DNA from: Arthrobacter agilis
GTDB taxonomy: Bacteria > Actinomycetota > Actinomycetes > Actinomycetales > Micrococcaceae
Direction of reading: 5' to 3'
DNA: 64,000 nt
Assembly (NCBI RefSeq): GCF_002157505.1
Contig: NZ_NFSC01000026.1
Span: forward strand, 1-64,000
How positions within the stretch are numbered: position 1 is the first letter of the stretch; each line of letters starts with the position of its first letter. This document shows, one piece after another, positions 23,153 through 32,268 of this stretch. A model generated the notes under the pieces. The model saw only the letters and a list, made by a program, of their open reading frames with translations. It had not been told where the DNA came from and made no database searches. A program made the position numbers and the translations under genes.

Positions 23153-24649
23153 ATGACGATTCCCACCTCGACCCACCCGGACGACGCCGACCTCACCTCC
23201 CTCGGCTATGAGCCCTCCCTGCACCGCAAGCTGGGCCGCTACGCGTCCTTCGCGGCGGGTTTCTCCTTCGTCTCCATCCTCACCACGATCTTCCAGCTCT
23301 TCGCTTTCGGATATTCGTTCGCCGGCCCTGCGTTCTTCTGGACCTGGCCGATCGTCCTCGTGGGCCAGCTGCTCGTGGCGCTGAACTTCGCCGAACTGGC
23401 CGCCCGCTATCCGCTGTCGGGCGCGGTGTACCAGTGGGCGCGGCGTGTGGGCGGCGAGACGGTGGGCTGGTTCGCCGGCTGGTTCATGGCAGTTGCCCAG
23501 GTGGTCACGGCCGCCGCCGCGGCCATCGCCCTGCAGGTCGTGCTGCCGCAGCTGTGGAGCGGTTTCCAGCTCGTCGGCGGCGACCCCGCCCTCAACACCG
23601 TCACGGGCGCCGCGAACGCCGTCGTCCTGGGCGCCGTCCTCCTGGTCGCCACCACCGTCATCAACGCGATGGGTGTCCGGCTCATGGCCCACATCAACTC
23701 GGTGGGCGTGACCTGCGAGATCGTCGGCGTCATCGCCGTCGTACTCGCCCTCCTCACCGCGGCGCAGCGCGGGCCCGACGTCGTGATGGACACCACGGCA
23801 CTGCAGGGCTCGGACCTGGGCGCCGTCGGAGCGTTCCTCGTCTCCGGCCTCATGGCCGCCTACGTCATGGTCGGCTTCAACTCCGCCGGCGAGCTCTCCG
23901 AGGAGACCAAGGACCCGCGCCGCACCGCACCCCGCACCATCATCTCCGCCCTGGCGATCTCCGGGATCGGCGGAGCCCTCATGATCATCACCGCGCTCAT
24001 GGCGGCACCGAGCCTCGACGACGGCCGCCTCGCCACCGAGGGACTCCCCTACGTCCTGACCGCGGTCCTCGGCACCTTCTGGGGGAAGGTCCTGCTGGTC
24101 GACGTCGCCATCGCGATCTTCGTCTGCACCCTCGCCATCCAGACCGCCGGCTCACGCCTGGTCTTCTCGATGGCACGGGACGGCAAGCTCCCCGCCTCGA
24201 CGCTGCTCTCCACCGTCCACCCCCGCCGCGGCACCCCGATGTGGCCCTCCATCGCCATCGGCGCCCTCGCCGTCGGCGTCCTGGCCATCAACGTCGGCAA
24301 CGCAGCCCTCTTCACCACCCTGACCAGCGTCTGCATCGTCATGGTGTACATCGCGTACCTCCTGGTCACCGTCCCGCAGCTGGTCAACCGGCTGCGCGGG
24401 GACTGGGACCGCGTAGGCCAGACGATGCCGTCGGGCCTCTTCTCCCTGGGCCGCTGGGGCCTGCCGGTGAACGTGCTCGCCGTCCTGTACGGCGCCGTCA
24501 TGGTGGTCAACCTGTCCTGGCCCCGCCCCGAGGTCTACGACCCCGCCGGCGAGAACGGCATCCTCCTCTACTCCGCCCCCCTGATGGTCACCGTCGTACT
24601 GCTCCTCGGTCTCTGGATCCGCCGGAGCATCGCGACGAAGGCCTCCTAG
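23153..24649 (+). CDS. APC-family permease of the guanidine carboxylase cluster
   Basis: The 498-residue protein has about twelve membrane segments. FAGYSFAGP-like and NSAGELSEETKDPRRTAPR segments are typical of the amino acid/choline branch of the APC superfamily. It is the first gene of the plus-strand cluster, 67 bp ahead of the first DUF1989 gene. Permeases of this kind accompany the carboxylase in many Actinobacteria, which makes guanidine or a guanidine derivative the likely cargo. The family call is firm, the substrate inferred. Confidence 0.88.
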   Translation: MTIPTSTHPDDADLTSLGYEPSLHRKLGRYASFAAGFSFVSILTTIFQLFAFGYSFAGPAFFWTWPIVLVGQLLVALNFAELAARYPLSGAVYQWARRVGGETVGWFAGWFMAVAQVVTAAAAAIALQVVLPQLWSGFQLVGGDPALNTVTGAANAVVLGAVLLVATTVINAMGVRLMAHINSVGVTCEIVGVIAVVLALLTAAQRGPDVVMDTTALQGSDLGAVGAFLVSGLMAAYVMVGFNSAGELSEETKDPRRTAPRTIISALAISGIGGALMIITALMAAPSLDDGRLATEGLPYVLTAVLGTFWGKVLLVDVAIAIFVCTLAIQTAGSRLVFSMARDGKLPASTLLSTVHPRRGTPMWPSIAIGALAVGVLAINVGNAALFTTLTSVCIVMVYIAYLLVTVPQLVNRLRGDWDRVGQTMPSGLFSLGRWGLPVNVLAVLYGAVMVVNLSWPRPEVYDPAGENGILLYSAPLMVTVVLLLGLWIRRSIATKAS

Positions 24650-24716
24650 TACTCCCCTCGCACGCACCGGCTGCTCGCCGGCAACGCACCGACCACCAGG
24701 ATCGACAAGGATCGAC

Positions 24717-25592
24717 ATGACACAGACCACCGACACGCCGGCAGGCACGGCCACCACGGCCGGAGCCCGCGCCCACGCCCGCGACCAGCACAGCCGCACA
24801 GCGGACACCATGCGCTACATCCCGGTGGCCACCGCGCCCTCCCGGCTCACGGAAGCACTGCCCGACGGCGCCGCCGACCGCCTGGTCTGGTCGGAGTCGC
24901 TGGCCTTCGGCCGCTACACGACGCTGCACCTCGCCCGCGGCACGCGCCTCCGCCTCACGGACACGGGTGATGCCTGCGTGCACACCCTCCTGTACCGGGC
25001 CGGCGCCCTGCACGAACGCTTCAATGCGGCGGACACCGTCAAGGTGCCCTGGCAGGCCTACCCCGGGACCGGACACCCCCTCCTGTCCGACGCCGGCCGC
25101 GTCCTGGCCACGATCGTCGAGGACACCTCGGGCAGCCACGACGCCCTGACCGGCGCCACCACCCTGGCCGGGAACACCGCCCGCTACGGAGCAGGGACGG
25201 CGCACAGCGCCTCCCCCGCCGCACGGGAACTGCTGACCCTCGGGGCGCTGAAGAGCGGGCTCGGTCCGCGGGACGTCGCACCGTCGCTGACCCTCTTCAA
25301 GGGCATCCACGTGGACCCCGACGGCGGGATCCGCTTCACCGGCAGCGCCGGCCCGGGAGCGCACGTCGACCTGCTGCTGCACCTGGACGCCGTCGTCGTG
25401 CTGGCCAACACGGCGCACCCGCTCGACCCGCGCGCCGACTTCACCGGCAGCGCCGTGGGGATCACCGCGTGGCGGGCTCCCGAGGACCTCGCCGCGCTGG
25501 CCGAGGGACGCCTGATCGGGCCGCTGGCGCCCGAACACCTCCAGGCCCTGAACAACACCGAGCACGACCTCGCCGCAAGGAGCACCCGATGA
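24717..25592 (+). CDS. DUF1989 protein, urea-carboxylase-associated protein 1 (carboxyguanidine deiminase subunit)
   Basis: The 291-residue protein is a DUF1989 (urea carboxylase-associated, UAAP1) member. It has the order TTLHLARGTRLRLTDTGDACVHTL, then YGAGTAHS, then LFKGIHVDPDGG. Published work on CgdA/CgdB shows that such pairs hydrolyse carboxyguanidine, made by the carboxylase, to allophanate and ammonia. Several cysteines conserved in the partner at 25589 are Thr, Ser or Ala here, so this subunit may not hold the metal. It overlaps the next gene by ATGA, and the pair is expected to form a heteromer. Confidence 0.9.
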   Translation: MTQTTDTPAGTATTAGARAHARDQHSRTADTMRYIPVATAPSRLTEALPDGAADRLVWSESLAFGRYTTLHLARGTRLRLTDTGDACVHTLLYRAGALHERFNAADTVKVPWQAYPGTGHPLLSDAGRVLATIVEDTSGSHDALTGATTLAGNTARYGAGTAHSASPAARELLTLGALKSGLGPRDVAPSLTLFKGIHVDPDGGIRFTGSAGPGAHVDLLLHLDAVVVLANTAHPLDPRADFTGSAVGITAWRAPEDLAALAEGRLIGPLAPEHLQALNNTEHDLAARSTR

Positions 25593-26254
25593 CCATCACC
25601 CTCTCCCAGCCGGCGACCGACGCCGCCCTCGTCCCGGGAGCCGTCGTCCTCGACGAGTACGTCGAGGCACGCGGGCCGTGGTCCGCCGTCGTGGCCGCGG
25701 GTGACGTCCTCACCATCGTGGACCTCGACGGCAACCAGGCGGTCGACTGCCTGCTCTACGCCGCCGGCGACACCACCGTCCGGTACTCGGCACCGGTCAC
25801 CATCGCCCAGCAGCGGTCCATCGTCCTCACCACCGGCTCCGTGCTCCGCGCCGACACGGGCCTCGCCCTCATGACGGTGGTCGCGGACGAAGTGGGCGTG
25901 CACGACACCATCGGCGGCGCCTGCTCGCAGGAATCCAACACCCTCCGGTACGGCCAGCACACGCGCGAGCAGCACGCCTGCGTGGAGAACTTCCTCATCG
26001 AGGGCTCCCGCTGGGGGCTCGGAAAGCGGGACCTCGTCTCCAACATCAACTGGTTCATGAACGTCCCCGTCGATCCCGACGGCGCCCTCGGGATCGTCGA
26101 CGGCCTCTCCGCTCCGGGCAAGCGTGTCGCCCTCCGGGCCGAGGTGGACACCCTCGTGCTCGTCTCGAACTGCCCGCAGGTCAACAACCCCTGCAACGGC
26201 TTCAACCCCACGCCCGTCCGCATGATCGTCACACGCCCGGAGAATGCCGCATGA
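25589..26254 (+). CDS. DUF1989 protein, urea-carboxylase-associated protein 2 (carboxyguanidine deiminase subunit)
   Basis: The ATG at 25589 lies in an ATGA overlap with the previous gene and gives 221 residues. It has the full DUF1989 pattern: VDCLLYAAGD, HDTIGGACSQESN, EQHACVENF, LVSNINWFMNVPVDPDG and CPQVNNPCNGFNP. The cysteines and histidines in these segments are candidate metal and catalytic residues. With the UAAP1 partner it should convert carboxyguanidine to allophanate. Its stop overlaps the carboxylase start by 4 bp, so the three proteins are made in step. Confidence 0.92.
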   Translation: MTITLSQPATDAALVPGAVVLDEYVEARGPWSAVVAAGDVLTIVDLDGNQAVDCLLYAAGDTTVRYSAPVTIAQQRSIVLTTGSVLRADTGLALMTVVADEVGVHDTIGGACSQESNTLRYGQHTREQHACVENFLIEGSRWGLGKRDLVSNINWFMNVPVDPDGALGIVDGLSAPGKRVALRAEVDTLVLVSNCPQVNNPCNGFNPTPVRMIVTRPENAA

Positions 26255-29200
26255 ACCGCTTCGACACCCTGCTGGTGGCCAACCGCGGAGAGATCGCCTG
26301 CCGCATCATCGAATCGGCCCGCAAGCTCGGCCTGCGCACGGTTGCCGTGTTCTCCGAAGCGGACCGCGGCGCACGCCACGTCCGGCTCGCCGACGAGGCC
26401 GTGCTCCTCGGCCCGGCACCCGCCAAGGAGTCCTACCTCCGCGTCGAGGCCCTGCTGGCCGCCGCGGCATCCACCGGTGCCGGCGCCATCCACCCCGGCT
26501 ACGGCTTCCTGTCCGAGGACGCCGACTTCGCGGAGGCCGTCGAGGCGGCCGGACTCGTGTTCGTGGGTCCCACACCCGACCAGCTCCGCACCTTCGGCAC
26601 CAAGCACACCGCCCGCGACGCCGCCTCCGCCGCCGGTGTCCCCATGATCGCGGGCTCCGGCCTGCTCGACGGCGTTGACGAAGCCCTGGCAGCCGGCGCG
26701 GCCATCGGCTTCCCGCTCATGCTCAAGGCGACCGGCGGTGGAGGCGGCATCGGGATGACCGTCTGCCGCACCGAGGAGGAACTCGCGGAGAGCTTCCCCC
26801 GTGTGGCCCGCCTCGCCGGAGCCAGCTTCGGCACCGCCGGCGTCTTCGCCGAGCGGTACGTGGAGAACGCCCGCCACGTGGAGGTCCAGGTCTTCGGCGA
26901 CGGCGAGGGCCGGGTCGTCAGCCTGGGCGACCGCGACTGCTCGCTGCAGCGCCGCCACCAGAAGGTCCTCGAGGAAGCGCCCGCGCCGGACCTGCCGGAC
27001 GCCCTCCGCGAGGAACTGCACCGCAGCTCGCGGGCGCTGTGCGCATCGCTCGGCTACCGCTCCGCCGGGACCGTGGAGTTCGTCTACGACTCCGTCCGCC
27101 AGGAGGCCTCGTTCCTCGAGGTCAATGCACGCCTGCAGGTCGAGCACCCGGTCACGGAATCGGTCACCGGAGTGGACCTGGTCGAGTGGATGCTCCGCCT
27201 CGCCCAGGGCGGGCCCGACGCCGAGGCCGTCCTCGCCGGTGTCCCCGACAGTGTCCCCGTCTCCGGCCACGCCGTCGAGGCGCGGGTCTACGCCGAAGAC
27301 CCGGCCCGCGGTTTCCAGCCCAGCGCGGGCACCATCACCAACGCCGCCTACCCCGAGGCGGATCACGTCCGCGTGGACACCTGGGCCGAGACCGGCAGCG
27401 AGGTCTCCACCAACTACGATCCCCTCCTGGCGAAGATCATCACCTCCGGCACCAGCCGCGGCGAGGCCTTCGACCGGCTCGCCGACGCGCTGACCGGCAC
27501 GCGGATCGACGGCATCGAGACCAACCTCGGCATGCTGCGCGCCGTCAGCACCCTCGACGTCGTCCGCGCGGCCGGACACTCGACCAGTACCCTCGACACG
27601 GTCGGTGACCCCGAACCGCGCATCACAGTCGAGCGGCCCGGGCTGCAGACGAGCGTGCAGGACTGGCCGGGCCGCACCGGCCTGTGGCAGGTGGGCGTCC
27701 CGCCGAGCGGCCCGATGGACGACCTCTCCTTCCGGCTGGGCAACCAGGCCCTCGGCAACCCGGAGGGCGCCCCCGGCCTCGAATTCACCATGACCGGGCC
27801 CAGCCTGACCTTCTCGCACGCCACCACCCTGTGCGTGACCGGCGCGGAGGTCCGCGTGACAGTGGACGGCGTCGAGGTCGCAGCATGGGAGCCGGTCACT
27901 GTTCCCGCCGGAGGAACGCTCGACGTCGGGACCGCGGACGGTGCCGGCCTGCGCGGCTACATCCTCTTCGCGGGCGGCCTCACCATCCCGCTGTACCTCG
28001 GCAGCGCGTCCACGTTCACCCTGGGCCAGTTCGGCGGTCACGCCGGGCGCGTCCTCCGCACCGGTGACGTGCTGAGGACCGTGCCCACGGACTCGCCCGC
28101 GGGAGCGTCCCCGGTGGCGCTCGACGCCCGGCCGGCCCTGACCTCCCGGTGGGAGCTCACCATCGTCGAGGGTCCGCACGGCGCGCCCGAGTTCTTCCAG
28201 CGGGAGGACATCGAGGACCTCCTCGCCACCGACTACGAGGTGCACTTCAACTCCGCACGCACCGGCGTCCGGCTCATCGGGCCCAAGCCCCGCTGGGCAC
28301 GCAACGACGGCGGCGAGGCGGGCCTGCACCCCTCCAACATCCACGACACCGCATACTCCGTGGGCGCGCTGGACTTCACCGGGGACACGCCCATCCTCCT
28401 CGGACCGGACGGGCCCAGCCTCGGCGGGTTCGTCTGCCCGGTGACCGTCGTGACGGCCGACCGCTGGAAGCTCGGGCAACTCCGCCCCGGCGACACCGTG
28501 CGCTTCGTCCCGGTCCGGACCGTCCAGGCGCCCTCGCTGCAGGACCTCGGCCCCGGGCGGCAGCTGATCCTGCCCGACGCCCCCGCAGTTCCGTCCGGTG
28601 CGAGCGCCTCGGCCCTGCACAAGCACCTGGTCCGCGGCGGATACGGCGACGACGGCGTACTGGCACGCACCGCGGAGGAACCGGGCAGGCCCGCCGTGAC
28701 ATACCGGCGGTCCGGCGACGACAACCTCCTCGTCGAGTACGGCGACATGGTCCTCGACCTCGGCCTGCGGGCTCGCGTGCATGCACTGCACCAGGCCATC
28801 GAGCAGATGCGGCTTGCCGGCGTCGTCGACCTGACGCCGGGGATCCGCAGCCTGCAGATCAAGGTGGACCCCTCCGTCCTGTCCAGCCGCCGCCTGCTGG
28901 AGGTGGTCCAGGACATCGAGAGCGCCCTGCCGGCCAGTTCGGAACTCGTGGTGCCCAGCCGCTCGGTGCGCCTGCCCCTGTCCTGGGACGACCCCGCGAC
29001 CCGTGAGGCCATCGAGCGGTACATGGCCGGAGTGCGCGACGACGCCCCCTGGTGCCCGTGGAACATCGAATTCATCCGGCGCATCAACGGACTGGACTCG
29101 GTGAACGACGTCTTCGACACGGTCTTCGACGCCGAATACCTCGTCCTCGGCCTCGGCGACGTGTACCTCGGCGCACCCGTCGCGACGCCCCTCGACCCCC

Positions 29201-30012
29201 GGCACCGCCTCGTCACCACCAAGTACAACCCGGCCCGGACCTGGACTCCGGAGAACGCCGTCGGCATCGGCGGTGCGTACATGTGCATCTACGGCATGGA
29301 GGGACCCGGCGGCTACCAGTTCGTGGGACGCACCACCCAGGTCTGGTCGCGCTACGCCGACTCGGCACCGTTCGAGTCGGGATCTCCCTGGCTGCTGCGG
29401 TTCTTCGACCGCATCTCCTGGTACCCGGTCAGCCCGGAGGAGCTGCTGGACCTGCGCGCCGACATGGCGGCAGGCCGCGGGCGCGGCGTCGAGATCGAGG
29501 AGGGGACCTTCTCCCTCGCCGAGCACGAGCGCTTCCTCGAGGAGAACAGCGCATCCATCGCGGAGTTCCGCGTGCAGCAGTCCGCCGCCTTCGCCGTCGA
29601 ACGCCAGGCGTGGGCCGACGCCGGTGAGTTCGACCGCGCCGATGCCGCCGCCGCCGTCGTTCCGGACGCGGAGGACCTGGTGGTGCCCGACGGCGCCTCC
29701 CTGGTCTCCGCGCCCTTCGCCGCCAGCGTCTGGAAAGTGGATGTGGCACAGGGCGAGACCGTCCTGAAGGGACAGCCCCTCGTCTCACTCGAGGCCATGA
29801 AGATGGAGACCGTGATCACCGCCCCCTGCGACGGACTGGTGCTGCAGGTCCTGCCGATCGCCGGGTCCCAGGTCGTGGCCGGCGAGGCACTGGTGGTGCT
29901 GGGCTCATCACCCGATGCGTCTCCCGACACGTCGCCCCAACCGGAGCAGGAACCGTCATCCGCACCGGAGCAGGAACCCGAAGCAAGCGAAACAGAAGAG
30001 GTAGCTGCATGA
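26251..30012 (+). CDS. biotin-dependent guanidine (urea-type) carboxylase, single chain
   Basis: The 1253-residue protein has the full domain order. Biotin carboxylase comes first (1 to about 450, with GGGGGIGM and EVNARLQVEHPVTE). The carboxyltransferase part of KipA/KipI-like domains follows (about 455-1120, with GPMDDLSFRLGNQALG and GGAYMCIYGMEGPGGYQ). A biotinyl domain ends the fold, with biotin on Lys1184 (EAMKME). An acidic Pro/Ser/Glu-rich tail of about 40 residues follows. The family was named urea carboxylase, but members linked to a DUF1989 pair carboxylate guanidine much better than urea, so that substrate is preferred here. The start overlaps the upstream gene by ATGA. Confidence 0.93.
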   Translation: MNRFDTLLVANRGEIACRIIESARKLGLRTVAVFSEADRGARHVRLADEAVLLGPAPAKESYLRVEALLAAAASTGAGAIHPGYGFLSEDADFAEAVEAAGLVFVGPTPDQLRTFGTKHTARDAASAAGVPMIAGSGLLDGVDEALAAGAAIGFPLMLKATGGGGGIGMTVCRTEEELAESFPRVARLAGASFGTAGVFAERYVENARHVEVQVFGDGEGRVVSLGDRDCSLQRRHQKVLEEAPAPDLPDALREELHRSSRALCASLGYRSAGTVEFVYDSVRQEASFLEVNARLQVEHPVTESVTGVDLVEWMLRLAQGGPDAEAVLAGVPDSVPVSGHAVEARVYAEDPARGFQPSAGTITNAAYPEADHVRVDTWAETGSEVSTNYDPLLAKIITSGTSRGEAFDRLADALTGTRIDGIETNLGMLRAVSTLDVVRAAGHSTSTLDTVGDPEPRITVERPGLQTSVQDWPGRTGLWQVGVPPSGPMDDLSFRLGNQALGNPEGAPGLEFTMTGPSLTFSHATTLCVTGAEVRVTVDGVEVAAWEPVTVPAGGTLDVGTADGAGLRGYILFAGGLTIPLYLGSASTFTLGQFGGHAGRVLRTGDVLRTVPTDSPAGASPVALDARPALTSRWELTIVEGPHGAPEFFQREDIEDLLATDYEVHFNSARTGVRLIGPKPRWARNDGGEAGLHPSNIHDTAYSVGALDFTGDTPILLGPDGPSLGGFVCPVTVVTADRWKLGQLRPGDTVRFVPVRTVQAPSLQDLGPGRQLILPDAPAVPSGASASALHKHLVRGGYGDDGVLARTAEEPGRPAVTYRRSGDDNLLVEYGDMVLDLGLRARVHALHQAIEQMRLAGVVDLTPGIRSLQIKVDPSVLSSRRLLEVVQDIESALPASSELVVPSRSVRLPLSWDDPATREAIERYMAGVRDDAPWCPWNIEFIRRINGLDSVNDVFDTVFDAEYLVLGLGDVYLGAPVATPLDPRHRLVTTKYNPARTWTPENAVGIGGAYMCIYGMEGPGGYQFVGRTTQVWSRYADSAPFESGSPWLLRFFDRISWYPVSPEELLDLRADMAAGRGRGVEIEEGTFSLAEHERFLEENSASIAEFRVQQSAAFAVERQAWADAGEFDRADAAAAVVPDAEDLVVPDGASLVSAPFAASVWKVDVAQGETVLKGQPLVSLEAMKMETVITAPCDGLVLQVLPIAGSQVVAGEALVVLGSSPDASPDTSPQPEQEPSSAPEQEPEASETEEVAA

Positions 30013-31763
30013 GCACCCAGGCAACCGACCGCGTACGCGCCGCACTCGCGGCCCTCGACGCCGTGGACCGGCCCGAGATCTGGGTGACCGTCCGGACGGC
30101 GGAGGACCTCCTCGCCGAAGCCGCCGACGTCGACGCCCGGGTCAGCGGCGGCGAGGAGCTTCCCCTGGCGGGACTCGTCCTCGCCGTGAAGAACAACGTG
30201 GACGTGGCGGGAATCCCCACGACCGCCGGGTGCCCGGGCTTCTCCTACCTCCCCGGGGAGGACGCGGAAGCGGTGCGCCGCCTGCGGGCCGCGGGTGCGG
30301 TGGTGCTGGGTGCCACGAACCTCGACCAGTTCGCCACCGGACTCGTGGGAACCCGCAGCCCGCATGGAGCGGTACGCGATGCCCGCCGCCCGGAGTACAT
30401 CTCGGGCGGATCGAGCTCCGGCTCGGCCGTCGCCGTCGCCCTGGGCCTCGCGGACATCGCGATCGGCACCGACACCGCCGGATCCGGACGCGTCCCTGCC
30501 GGACTGCAGGGCATCGTGGGCATCAAGCCCACGCTGCACGTCGTCTCCACGGACGGCGTGGTGCCCGCCTGCCGATCCTGGGATGCCGTGACGATCCTCG
30601 CGCGGGACCTCTCCACGGCCGAGCGTGCGATGGGTGTCATGGCGGGCGGCGCGCGTCCATGGCCCTCCGAGGTGCGTCTCGCGGCCCCGAGCCGGCCTCG
30701 CGTCGCCTACCCCGCGGAGCTGCCCGAGCTGTCCCCGGCCTGGGCGGAGGAATTCGGCCACCAGGTCAGTCGGCTCGAGGCAGCCGGGGTCGACGTCCAG
30801 CCCCTTCCGATCGACGGATTCCTGCAGGCCGCCCGCCTGCTCTACGACGGCGCGCTCGTGGCGGAGCGCCATGCCGCCGTCGGAGCCTTCATCGACAGCG
30901 CCACCGAGGAGGGCAATCCCGCAGGCCTCGATCCGACGGTCGCCCGCATCATTCGCCGCGCCGGGACGCTGGCGGCTCACGAGTACGTGGCGGACACCGC
31001 CCGGCTGGCCGACCTCAAGCGGGACGCGCTCGCGCAACTCGAGGGCTTCGACGCCCTCCTGGTGCCCACGGCTCCCCTGCATCCCCTCCTCGCCGAGGTG
31101 GCAGCGGACCCGGTCGGGGTCAACTCCCGCATGGGCACGTACACGAACTTCTGCAACCTCTTCGACATGTGCGCTGTCGCCGTGCCGGTGGGCGAGGTCG
31201 AGGGAGCCCAGTTCGGCGTCACGGTCGTCGGGCGCACCTTCGACGACGCCGTCGTCGCGGACATCGCCCGCCGGATCGAACGGACTCCTGCTCCTCCCGC
31301 GCTGTTCGCCTCCGGGGCGGTCGGCCCGGCGGACACTGCGGCGCCCTGGCCGCTGGCAGCCGGAGCAACCGGCGTCCCGCTCGTCGTCGTCGGTGCCCAC
31401 CGCCGCGGCCAGGTGCTCGCGCGGGAACTCGAGGAGCTCGGCGGTTTCTGGGACGGTCCGGTCCGCACGGCCGCCCGCTACCGGATGGTGGCGCTGGACA
31501 CGCAGCCGCCGAAACCGGGCGTGTACCGCTCGGACGACGGCACCGAACTCGTGGCCGAGCGGTGGATCCTCTCCGAGGCGGCACTCGGACACTTCCTGGC
31601 GGCCCTGCCCGAGCCCATGCTGCTCGGATCGGTACTCCTGAACGACGGCACGACCGCCGTCGGGTTCGCCTGCGATGCGATCGCCGCGCAATCAAGGGAC
31701 ATCACGCACATCGGCGACTGGGTGGCGGCACAGGCGGACCTGGTGGCGGTACCCGCGACCTGA
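30009..31763 (+). CDS. allophanate hydrolase (AtzF type)
   Basis: The 584-residue protein has an amidase-signature domain with Lys61 (AVKNN), Ser135 (GGSSSGS) and nucleophile Ser159 (TAGSGRVP). The spacing of 74 and 24 residues fits the Lys-Ser-Ser triad. The C-terminal domain (about 450-584, PKPGVYRSDDG and MLLGSVLLNDG) is the small domain of AtzF and yeast allophanate hydrolase that decarboxylates N-carboxycarbamate. It completes the pathway by turning allophanate into two CO2 and two ammonia. The start overlaps the carboxylase stop by 4 bp, and it closes the operon. Confidence 0.94.
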   Translation: MSTQATDRVRAALAALDAVDRPEIWVTVRTAEDLLAEAADVDARVSGGEELPLAGLVLAVKNNVDVAGIPTTAGCPGFSYLPGEDAEAVRRLRAAGAVVLGATNLDQFATGLVGTRSPHGAVRDARRPEYISGGSSSGSAVAVALGLADIAIGTDTAGSGRVPAGLQGIVGIKPTLHVVSTDGVVPACRSWDAVTILARDLSTAERAMGVMAGGARPWPSEVRLAAPSRPRVAYPAELPELSPAWAEEFGHQVSRLEAAGVDVQPLPIDGFLQAARLLYDGALVAERHAAVGAFIDSATEEGNPAGLDPTVARIIRRAGTLAAHEYVADTARLADLKRDALAQLEGFDALLVPTAPLHPLLAEVAADPVGVNSRMGTYTNFCNLFDMCAVAVPVGEVEGAQFGVTVVGRTFDDAVVADIARRIERTPAPPALFASGAVGPADTAAPWPLAAGATGVPLVVVGAHRRGQVLARELEELGGFWDGPVRTAARYRMVALDTQPPKPGVYRSDDGTELVAERWILSEAALGHFLAALPEPMLLGSVLLNDGTTAVGFACDAIAAQSRDITHIGDWVAAQADLVAVPAT

Positions 31764-31866
31764 GTGCATCCTCCCGGGGCGTACCTTTTGGGCCGGGCCG
31801 GGAGTATCGTGGCCGGGGCCGACGTCGTCCTGCGACGCCGGCCTGCCACGAACCCTGGAGGCCCGC

Positions 31867-32265
31867 ATGACGCTGCGCTGGTATTCGACGGTCATCGAGT
31901 CCACCGACCACCGCGCGCTCGCCCACTGGTGGGCCGGCGCACTGGGCTGGGACGTGATGTTCGAAACTGACGACGAGGCCGTGCTCGTGCCGCCGTGGGC
32001 CCGCGAACTGGGACCCACGCTCAGGTTCGAGCAGGTGCCGCCGGGACTCGTCTTCGTGCCCGTGGAGCACAGGAAGCAGGGCAAGAACCGCCTGCATCTC
32101 GACTTCGCTCCGCACACCAGCCAGGACCGCGACGCCGAGATCGAGCGCCTCATCGCTCTCGGCGCGCAGCGCATCGACGTCGGACAGGGGCCGGACGTCA
32201 GCTGGGACGTCCTCGCGGACCCCGACGGCAACGAGTTCTGCGTGCTGTCGTCGCGGGAGTACTAA
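31867..32265 (+). CDS. VOC-fold (glyoxalase-like) protein
   Basis: The ATG at 31867 has GGAGG just upstream and gives 132 residues. It is a single glyoxalase-like_6-type VOC unit (VIESTDHRALAHWWAGALGWDV, LHLDFAP, LADPDGNEFCVL). His and Glu metal ligands of the VOC fold are visible. Its substrate is unknown, and similar stand-alone genes are abundant in Actinobacteria. A 103-bp gap from the allophanate hydrolase and its own ribosome-binding site argue against a role in the guanidine operon. It converges with the stress protein gene, only 3 bp apart. Confidence 0.85.
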   Translation: MTLRWYSTVIESTDHRALAHWWAGALGWDVMFETDDEAVLVPPWARELGPTLRFEQVPPGLVFVPVEHRKQGKNRLHLDFAPHTSQDRDAEIERLIALGAQRIDVGQGPDVSWDVLADPDGNEFCVLSSREY

Positions 32266-32268
32266 CCC

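Noticed and set aside
25756-29526. Very long open frame on the minus strand opposite the carboxylase gene
   Set aside because: It mirrors the G/C-biased third positions of the real gene, has no family resemblance or ribosome-binding site, and is low-complexity. The same holds for 29352-31691 (minus), 45683-47281 (minus), 20373-22181 (minus) and 41355-43079 (minus).
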